Source of the DNA: Protea cynaroides
Lineage: Eukaryota; Streptophyta; Magnoliopsida; Proteales; Proteaceae
DNA: 64,000 bases
Direction of reading: 5' to 3'
NCBI GenBank assembly: GCA_028583415.1
Contig: CM053265.1
Location: forward strand, 28,964,653-29,028,652
Positions 57,660-64,000 of the stretch are shown piece after piece. The stretch's first letter is position 1, and each line of letters opens with the position of its first letter. Position numbers and translations under genes: made by a program. The notes under the pieces were generated by a model. The model was given only the letters and a program-made list of their open reading frames with translations, ran no database searches and was not told the DNA's origin.

Positions 57660-58641
57660 TGTAAAACCCGCACTTTGCTATCCCGGTCTAACTGTGTCGT
57701 GACAGGTCTTCCCATTATAACCGGCTCAAGCGAACCAACCAGATGAAGAAACCATAAAGTCAAATATTGAAATTATCCATTTGTCGGTTGTCTGGTTGGA
57801 CAAATAAGTTTGTCTGGTCTGCGCATTGGGTGACTAGATAGTGGACCAGTCAAGCCCGGAAACCCACTCTGCATTTAGGAAAGTTTCTAAGTTTGAGTAG
57901 GACTCCTTCCTAATTTGAATCCAACTCCTAATGGGATTTTACCTGCTATAAAAGTAATGTTTCTCCAACTACTCTCACTCTTTTGATCATTCACAAACCT
58001 TAGAATTAAGATGGAGAGTGGAGAAGAAGGCTTAGTAAGGAAGAAGAGACTTTGGGGAAAGGAGAATAAGCTCTATAGAGAAGAATTACCATCGATTTCC
58101 AAACCACTGCATAGAGGAACCAACTATAAGTTCTTTTCCCTCTGTAGGAGGTGAGGTTGTGTTAGAGTTTAAGGTTTGCAATCACAGTATTGGTAGATAT
58201 AACCCAACACCATGATTGTGTACAGGATCTCCCATATAAGCCTATAATAAACTATACTAATTGGGGTTACTTTGAGGGACCGAACCTTAATGACTAATAA
58301 CCATTTAGGATGGATCCCATTTAGAGCCAAAGAATCAACCCTAGAAAAGGATAGACTGAAGGACAGCCTGAAGGTCGTCCGGTCCTATTGATCTGTCGCA
58401 CCTATGGCGAGACTGGACAGGCGACCAAACACTCTCAGGAAGTGTCTCAGGCTTTGTCTGGATCGATGACCTATCGAGGAGCAATGCAAGACCAGACATG
58501 CAACCGGACAATATCTAGAAGGGCTATTTGCCAGACTGGACAAACAAACCTACGGGCGGGCATTTTCAAGGAGTAGCCCACTTCCTTTTTACTTATGTGA
58601 TGTGAAAGTGGTATTATATGAAAATCAACACCTTTTCTCGA

Positions 58642-58790
58642 TTGGAATATGAATGAGATCAGAGACGCCATCATTGGGGCAAACGATGCAATAGCTTCGA
58701 TTGGAGCAAATCCCAAAATAGCATAACCAAATGATTGTTTAGCCAAAGGTGGGCCCCGCACCAAACAAAGGAAAAAATGGACACTCACGT
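58642..58790 (-). pseudogene. atp9: Mitochondrial atp9 fragment (ATP synthase c subunit)
   Basis: The minus strand encodes LAKQSFGYAILGFAPIEAIA followed by SFAPMMASLISFIF, the C-terminal helix of mitochondrial F0 subunit c, the proton-carrying ring protein. TCA and CCA codons stand where plant mRNAs are usually edited to Leu, and a CAA follows FIF where editing often makes a stop. These unedited forms point to DNA, not RNA, as the donor. Sequence upstream of LAKQ matches poorly, and the N-terminal helix is missing. Confidence 0.8.
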
Positions 58791-58794
58791 TTCT

Positions 58795-59226
58795 TTAGTC
58801 TTTAGAGAGATTGAGCTCTCCGTCCAGGATTGCATGCAAAACCCACCTATAAAGTAGGCTTTCCTCTGAGTATGTTCTATTAAAATAAGACAACAACCTT
58901 TTAATAGTAAGAGGGTACACATACGGGTAAAGTACATAACCCCTTATTTGGTTGCGATAGTCGTGGATGCTTTTCTGTGAATTTCCTTTTTTACACAAAA
59001 GGGCTTCTACCTCTTTTTCGACCAAAAGTAGTTTGTGAAGTAGGGCTTTTTTAGTTGCGAAAGTAGTATGTCTTGCGTTCTCGGCATTTATATGAGCAAA
59101 TAGATGCAAATCTAGCTCCTTCTCCCGTTCTCGGTCTGTGTCCTCTATTTGAGAAGACGGACCCTCATCCACTGGGGCTAGATCAGCCGTAGCTTTCGAT
59201 GAAGAGGAACCTCTCAGGCCCTGCAC
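58795..59226 (-). CDS. Unidentified 143-codon open frame in the mitochondrial insert
   Basis: The frame from 59226 to 58795 encodes a hydrophilic, Lys/Glu-rich protein: a Ser/Ala/Asp-rich start with DREREKELDLHLF, then LLVEKEVEALLCKKG, a Tyr-rich part and LLSYFNRTYSEESLLYRWVL. No membrane segment or signal peptide is visible. I do not recognise it. Its place beside atp9 suggests a mitochondrial open frame; in the nucleus it has no evident promoter and is probably not expressed as such. Confidence 0.4.
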   Translation of the reverse strand: MQGLRGSSSSKATADLAPVDEGPSSQIEDTDREREKELDLHLFAHINAENARHTTFATKKALLHKLLLVEKEVEALLCKKGNSQKSIHDYRNQIRGYVLYPYVYPLTIKRLLSYFNRTYSEESLLYRWVLHAILDGELNLSKD

Positions 59227-59578
59227 AATAAAAGCTGCGAATAGTTCATCGAAATTGCAAGGGGAGGGGGGGACCTTGGCAGTGGAGGTGCTCCCCAGAC
59301 ATTTTCGGAGCAGATTAAAGAGATTCCTTCATCGAAGGGGTTGAACACCCAGTTCTCAAAGAGGGCCCCTGGGCATCCGAATTGTCTAGCGTGGGTGGAT
59401 TATTACGTAACCAAATTTTCCTATTCAAAACAAGATCTATTTTCTACTACATTCTCAATAGGAATGCATTAACAAGACTGCCCTTCCATATAGACCGTTG
59501 TGGCATGAACTCAGAATTTCTTCGCTTCGCTCACTTAGCACCCCCTCTTTCGTCTCTTTTACCGTCAATGTGCCTATG
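59227..59578. other. Rest of mitochondrial insert, no gene recognised
   Basis: Short open frames only. GC and style match the preceding open frame rather than the LTR, and a G-rich run (GGGGAGGGGGG) lies at about 59262. I cannot assign it to a mitochondrial gene by eye. Confidence 0.4.
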
Positions 59579-61304
59579 ATCACTGTAAACTGACAGAACA
59601 AAACCCTAACTTATACCAATTGATTCTTCTACGAACTTTAATCAACTTGAGCAACTTGAGCTATGTCCAAGATCGTGAAGAGATTCAACATTATTCAATA
59701 GGTGAGGGACAACACCTAAACTAATTGGTTAATAATAAACCACCTTGTTATGTTTCTATGTAATGCCTACTGCTATGTTCTATTGTTTGTACATATAACA
59801 TGTCATCCAATAACTGCTATTCTTGTCTATGTATATTTTTTTTATTACTTCTTTATGTTCATGGTTAAGAGGATAGGTGTCACACCCCAATTTTGGACTA
59901 ACCAGTGGTGTGATGAACCGTCATGAGAACCAACGGTTCAAACCAGGATCTCAAATAAGCTATGCCAATCATGTTAAACCAAAACACATTCCACAATAAT
60001 AATTAGAGTGAATAAATAAATAGCGGAAGTCTTATTAATAATGAACTGAAAGTCTACAGTGATAATTAAATATTCAACAAGTTATCTTCAAGTAACCAAA
60101 ACATAATTAATACTGATTACAAGAATCACAATACGAAAGTTAACCACTAAGAGTAAACATAGTTGAAACACTAGCTTGACGAGCCATATTCGTCCTCCAC
60201 AGCTTGCACATTCATAGTCGTTGCATGTCCACACGTTGACGTATTCATATAATCTTCAACTGTAACACCTACAACATCAGAAACTAAAAAGAATTGTACG
60301 CGCAAGGGTCAGTTCTCCAACATGAGCTCAGTGAGAAAACAAAATAGTACAACAAACATATGCATGCATTAAATTCATATATTTGGTCTGGTTTATAAGT
60401 TTGCAATGTGTTATAGAAAGATTTGGTGGCTCCTTCACCTCTATACACGAGTGTGTGAATCCACCTAATAGATCAAACACCATTACCGTCTCACATGCAC
60501 CCACCATGGAATAGAGAGAGCTGAAGTGTCCGGATCAAATACCACCAACACTTCCCCTGATGCTCTATCCATACCAACACGTAAGTCCCTATTGGCGAGG
60601 GCTTGCAAACTGGGCTCGCAACTAACCAATCCTAATGCCAAACAGTGTATCCAAGGCCTCACCCCCAACATCCCTCAATAGGTCTATAAAGATAGAGCTA
60701 AGGCTCTCCGACAGAGTCAGAGACCACACGGTCCGAGACCACCTCCCCTGATGCCCTACGACGTAATAGCTCTGCTAAGGTAATAGCGATACGACGATGT
60801 TAGTGGGCAATACTTGAGTATAGATAGAGCTAGAGTCTGGTGACGAGGTCAAAGACCACCATGCCATGTCCTCCCCCTGATGCTCCATTGGCATCCAACA
60901 CACTAACCACACACATACATTCATATGCCTATTCCTAGCATCATCATCATCATCATGTTATAAATAAACGGAATTAAATATGCAAACGGAATTAAATATG
61001 CATGAACAGTAATAGCAAGAATATTGGATGACATGTGAGATGCACATTACGAGCATACACGCATAAAATCAATTATGGCATTGGACTCAATAAAAATAAA
61101 GCAGTTTGTTATTATCCAAATAGTTTAGGTCTTGTTCCCTCACCTTTGATCGATGTTTGTTCCTCTCCTTGTTCCTCTCCCAAGCTTTGGAAGTCACTTT
61201 GAATCTATTAGGAACCTAAAGAATTAATGTATGTAAATTAGGCTTTAAGTTTACCAAGTTACAGTAGTCAAAAACCTTGTTTGGTCTTAAAATATGCTTG
61301 ATGT

Positions 61305-61480
61305 TTTCCTATGGTCGATGCTATGGTTGCAATATATGCCACCATAGAACATACAGTCGATACCCTATGGTCACATTACATGCGACCGTACCTCCGACCG
61401 TATGTTTCCTGAATTCTTCTCGAATGGTTGTGGTTGACTCTGATCTCATCTTATGGTCGACCATAGCTGTGACCATATGT
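61305..61480. promoter_or_regulatory. Downstream palindromic word block, LTR H
   Basis: CTATGGTCGATGCTATGG, TGCGACCGTACCTCCGACC and the perfect 14-bp palindrome TATGGTCGACCATA (61452-61465). Compared with TGTGGTCGACCACA in LTR A, both arms changed together. Confidence 0.6.
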
Positions 61481-61984
61481 AGTTAAGTTAATTTTTACTT
61501 ATCATATGAGTTTCTCCTCATGGATCATCAATGGGATTCATCCTAAAATCATTATGTGGCTTTTGATCACAATTTATCCTTATCAATTATCCCTAACCTA
61601 TTCTCTCATGGTTTTGCTTAGAAATTTCATAACCGAAATCGTTACATTAGATTCAATACATCAATTTGATGGAAAGGAACCTATCCTATCTGATCTATCC
61701 TACAGAGACAAATCCATACCTTAATCTTGTTTGTAGAGAGATAGAACTCTTCTCTGCAAAACCTTCCTCTCAGCCTTCTTCTCCAAATCTCCTTCTCGTT
61801 CTCTTACTCTCTCTCTTTCTCTCTTAGGTTCAGAGTTTCAATATGGGTTCTAAAAGAGTGAGAGAGGCTAAGGATCGTCCATTATATAGAGAAAAAACCT
61901 CCATATAGAGTCCCATTTTAATTAGGAAAGAGTCCTCCTCAAATTAGGAAAGTTTCCTAAACACGGAGTCGGTTCTGAGTTCTC

Positions 61985-62120
61985 ACGGTCAATGGCTACG
62001 GTGGCAGAACCCATCGACCGTAGGGTTGAAAACATCGACCGTAGGGTCCTGGATCCGAGATCTTCATTCTTACCATATGGACGACCATACCTACCCAGGT
62101 ATCCGACCATATGCATACAG
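61985..62120. promoter_or_regulatory. Upstream palindromic word block, LTR H
   Basis: CACGGTCAATGGCTACGG, ATCGACCGTAGGG (twice), GGACGACCATACC and ATCCGACCATATG, about 100-235 bp upstream of the TATA-like box in sense direction. It uses the same TACGGTCG/TATGGTCG words as the block of element D. Confidence 0.58.
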
Positions 62121-63311
62121 TTTTGGGTGTTGAGTCGATTTTTATACCTGGTTTATGATCCATCTTCACATGATCGGTCCACTTGGTCCAGCTATGATGG
62201 AAAGACCTGGCACGACACGGTTAGACCAAGTTAGTGGAGTGCGGGTCATACAATAGGCATGTGTTTGTGTGTGATTGGTGTGTTGAATGGGGAGAGATTG
62301 TAGCATCAAACCAATCACTACACCGACATCGTCATATCACTATTACCTTAACAGAATTAGTACGTCGTAGGGTATCAAGGGGAGTGATTGTGGTGTGGGT
62401 TGTAGCTACGCCAGAGAACTCTAGTTCTATCTCTATGACGTATTGAAGGATGTTCGAATAAGGCCTTGGATACACTTTGATGACATCTAGGATTGGTTAG
62501 TGATGAACCTAGTTTGCAAGGCCTCGCTAGTAGGGGCATATGCACTGGTATGGGTTAGAGTGTCAGGGGTATGCTGGCTGTGTGTGATCTGTTAGGCTCT
62601 ACCTCTATCTCTATCTTGTAGTAAGTATTGTAGGGTGACATCGATTTTGGTAAGTGTTTGACCGGTGGGCATACTCACATTCTCGTGTATGAAGGTGTGG
62701 TGGCCGCCTAACCTTACCATAGCACATTACAAACTTAAACCAGACCAAAGAGTTAAATGTTACATTATGAATATGATTGCTGCATTGTTTTGTTTCTCAC
62801 TGAGCTAAGTTGTGAGCTCACCCCACAGTACCGTTTCCTTTTTAGTTTCTGATTATACAGGTATTATCGTTGAGGATTACATCAATGCGCCATCCTACCA
62901 TTACATGGTGGCTATGGACGTGTAGGCAGTGGAGAGTGAGCATGTAAGAACCCCTTCCCAGGTAATGGAAACAAATCACTGGTCGAAACATACATTACAT
63001 GAGACACGTAACACCTGTAATATTTTTTTTATATCATATAATACCTACTATATCATCATCAACTTTGAAACATAATATTCATTTACACTTACAGCGGAAG
63101 ACTTAAACTTATATATAATAAGCTGGTGGCTAGAAAAGAATCCATTACATTCCGTTAAACTTTTTTAATAAAAATAATTACAATCATGATTAACTGTTAA
63201 CAATCAATTTGCCAAGGAAGGACAAGAGCTCCTTCTTAGACTTTCGTCAGCTATTTAACTCTTTTCCTGTACTCGCTGTAATGACCTGTAAAACATGTAA
63301 ATCAACTGGGG

Positions 63312-63325
63312 TGAGCCGAAGCTCA
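63312..63325 (-). other. UUCG-loop hairpin in LTR J
   Basis: The minus strand reads TGAGC-TTCG-GCTCA; as RNA the C(UUCG)G loop is of the unusually stable class. It aligns with TGAGCT...AGCTCA hairpins of the other LTRs. Confidence 0.65.
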
Positions 63326-63679
63326 GTGAAATGAATAACCAATTGGTAGGAATACATGTAATAGTATATAGCATAATAGAACATGGCATCAAACATGAAA
63401 TCTGTCTTAGTCTTATATTTCTATGTAAATGTTATTCTTATATTTCTATGTAAATGTTATTAACTTGTTAATTAACCATGTTCTTGAATCTTTGTCTTGT
63501 TAAATTTCCTTGACAATATTTGCTTTCTTATACTTTCCTTGTCTTGTTTAGGTTTCGTGTTCTATATTACTTCTTCTATATTCTTGCAGTCCCTTTCTTG
63601 TTTCCCTTGTCTCACTGTCTCACTTACTACTGTTTATCTCGCATAGGTCTATACTTTCTTGCCTTGACTATAAGTCACT

Positions 63680-64000
63680 AGTTTGGGCTCAATGGATGAA
63701 TCCATTTCTTGCCACAATGTATACTTGTCTACCTGTTAATTTCGTTTCATTGTCCAACATGTATCCCTATATAACTACCTATCCTAACATCATGCTCATG
63801 GTTTGGACTCAATGGATGCATCCATTTCTTACCTCACTATGAACTTGACAATTAATACTTGATTTGGACTCAATGGATGCTTCCATTTCTTATCCCTTGT
63901 TTGACTCACCGGATGCTTCTGTTTCTTGTCACTTGGTTGACTCACCGGATGCTTCTGTTTCTTATCACTTGTTTGACTCACCGGATGCTTCCGTTTCTTA
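63680..64000. repeat. About 38-bp imperfect tandem repeat in LTR J
   Basis: TTGACTCACCGGATGCTTC followed by TGTTTCTTATCACTTG repeats at least three times at the right edge; more diverged TTGGACTCAATGGATGC units lie upstream from 63685. The array continues beyond the window. Confidence 0.85.

Larger units (their letters stand above)
58577..59578 (-). other. Nuclear insert of mitochondrial DNA (about 1 kb)
   Basis: The stretch breaks LTR M: LTR sequence stops at CATTTTCAAGGAG and resumes at GATCACTGTAAAC, both sides aligning with LTR L. The insert has no repeat character, contains an atp9 fragment and an unrelated 143-codon open frame. Mitochondrial origin is firm for the atp9 part and inferred for the rest. 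Confidence 0.75.
59878..62252 (-). mobile_element. Solo LTR H (A/C/D family)
   Basis: A 2375-bp LTR, TGTCACACCCC to GGGTCATACA, flanked by ATAGG (59873-59877 and 62253-62257), with no internal region. It arose by insertion of an element into LTR M and recombination between its two LTRs. TATA-like TATATA at 61883-61888; word blocks at 61305-61480 and 61985-62120. Confidence 0.95.
57660..62942 (+). repeat. LTR M (L family), interrupted twice
   Basis: Three pieces (57660-58576, 59579-59877, 62253-62942) align in order with the reverse complement of LTR L, starting TGTAAAACCCGC. TATA box TATAAAAG at 57947-57954; word blocks 57780-57860 and 58370-58560 use TGTCTGGTC/CCAGAC words; hairpin 62801-62820. 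A mitochondrial insert and solo LTR H interrupt it and J cuts its end, so no primer-binding site is seen. Confidence 0.82.
62943..64000 (-). repeat. LTR J, another family (runs off the window)
   Basis: It begins TGTAAGAACCCC inside LTR M. It has the shared LTR features in the orientation of a minus-strand element: ACAGCGGAAGACTTAAAC (63100) and the perfect hairpin TGAGCCGAAGCTCA (63312-63325). There is a small duplication at 63410-63455 (CTTATATTTCTATGTAAATG twice) and a repeat array from 63680. No primer-binding site is visible. Confidence 0.65.

Overview
The window reads as repeat-rich nuclear DNA of a flowering plant. I found no single-copy host gene. Almost every base belongs to nested, mostly decayed LTR retrotransposons, and about 1 kb looks like a nuclear insert of mitochondrial DNA. 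The plant origin rests on primer-binding sites matching initiator tRNA-Met (TGGTATCAGAGC and variants), polyproteins of the Ty3/gypsy chromovirus Tekay/Del type with a chromodomain, and a plant-type atp9 fragment with unedited codons.

Layout, left to right. 1-8741: element A (+), 5' LTR starting at its TATA box, antisense gene, gag, pol cut in integrase. 8742-19054: element B (-), two LTRs, pol, gag mostly lost, antisense-gene 3' part. 19055-19486: integrase fragment of element D (-). 19487-31363: element C (-), a complete two-LTR element inserted in D with target duplication GTGTG. 31364-38504: rest of D with a truncated 5' LTR. 38505-44816: element E (-), gag/protease plus a 4.6-kb LTR of another family full of tandem repeats. 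44817-50577: element F (-), gag start, antisense gene and 5' LTR. 50578-51403: LTR fragment K. 51404-53595: LTR L. 53596-57659: element G (+), LTR and antisense-gene 3' part. 57660-62942: LTR M (+), interrupted by the mitochondrial insert (58577-59578) and by solo LTR H (59878-62252, target duplication ATAGG). 62943-64000: LTR J.

The main result is an extra gene carried between the 5' LTR and gag, in antisense to gag-pol, in A, B, C, D, F and G. In the copies that keep their 5' half (A, C, D, F) it has a TATA-like box, a pyrimidine-rich leader, a 5'-UTR intron with consensus splice sites, and a start next to the acceptor. Its protein has an N-terminal domain resembling the 'putative plant transposon protein' family, an acidic/proline linker and a C-terminal coiled coil. 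A short hairpin with compensatory changes follows its stop codon.

A block of palindromic GGTCGACC-like words sits just upstream of the antisense-gene promoter. Similar blocks flank the LTR TATA box about 100 bp upstream and 400-600 bp downstream. The word differs between elements but is shared by the blocks within one element (TGTGGTCG in A, TAGGGTCG in C, ACCGGTCG in B, TACGGTCG in D, CGGATGGT in F). This arrangement would suit an element-encoded factor acting on element-specific sites at two promoters, but that is inference. All protein-coding copies carry stops, frameshifts or deletions and are annotated as pseudogenes; C is the least damaged.
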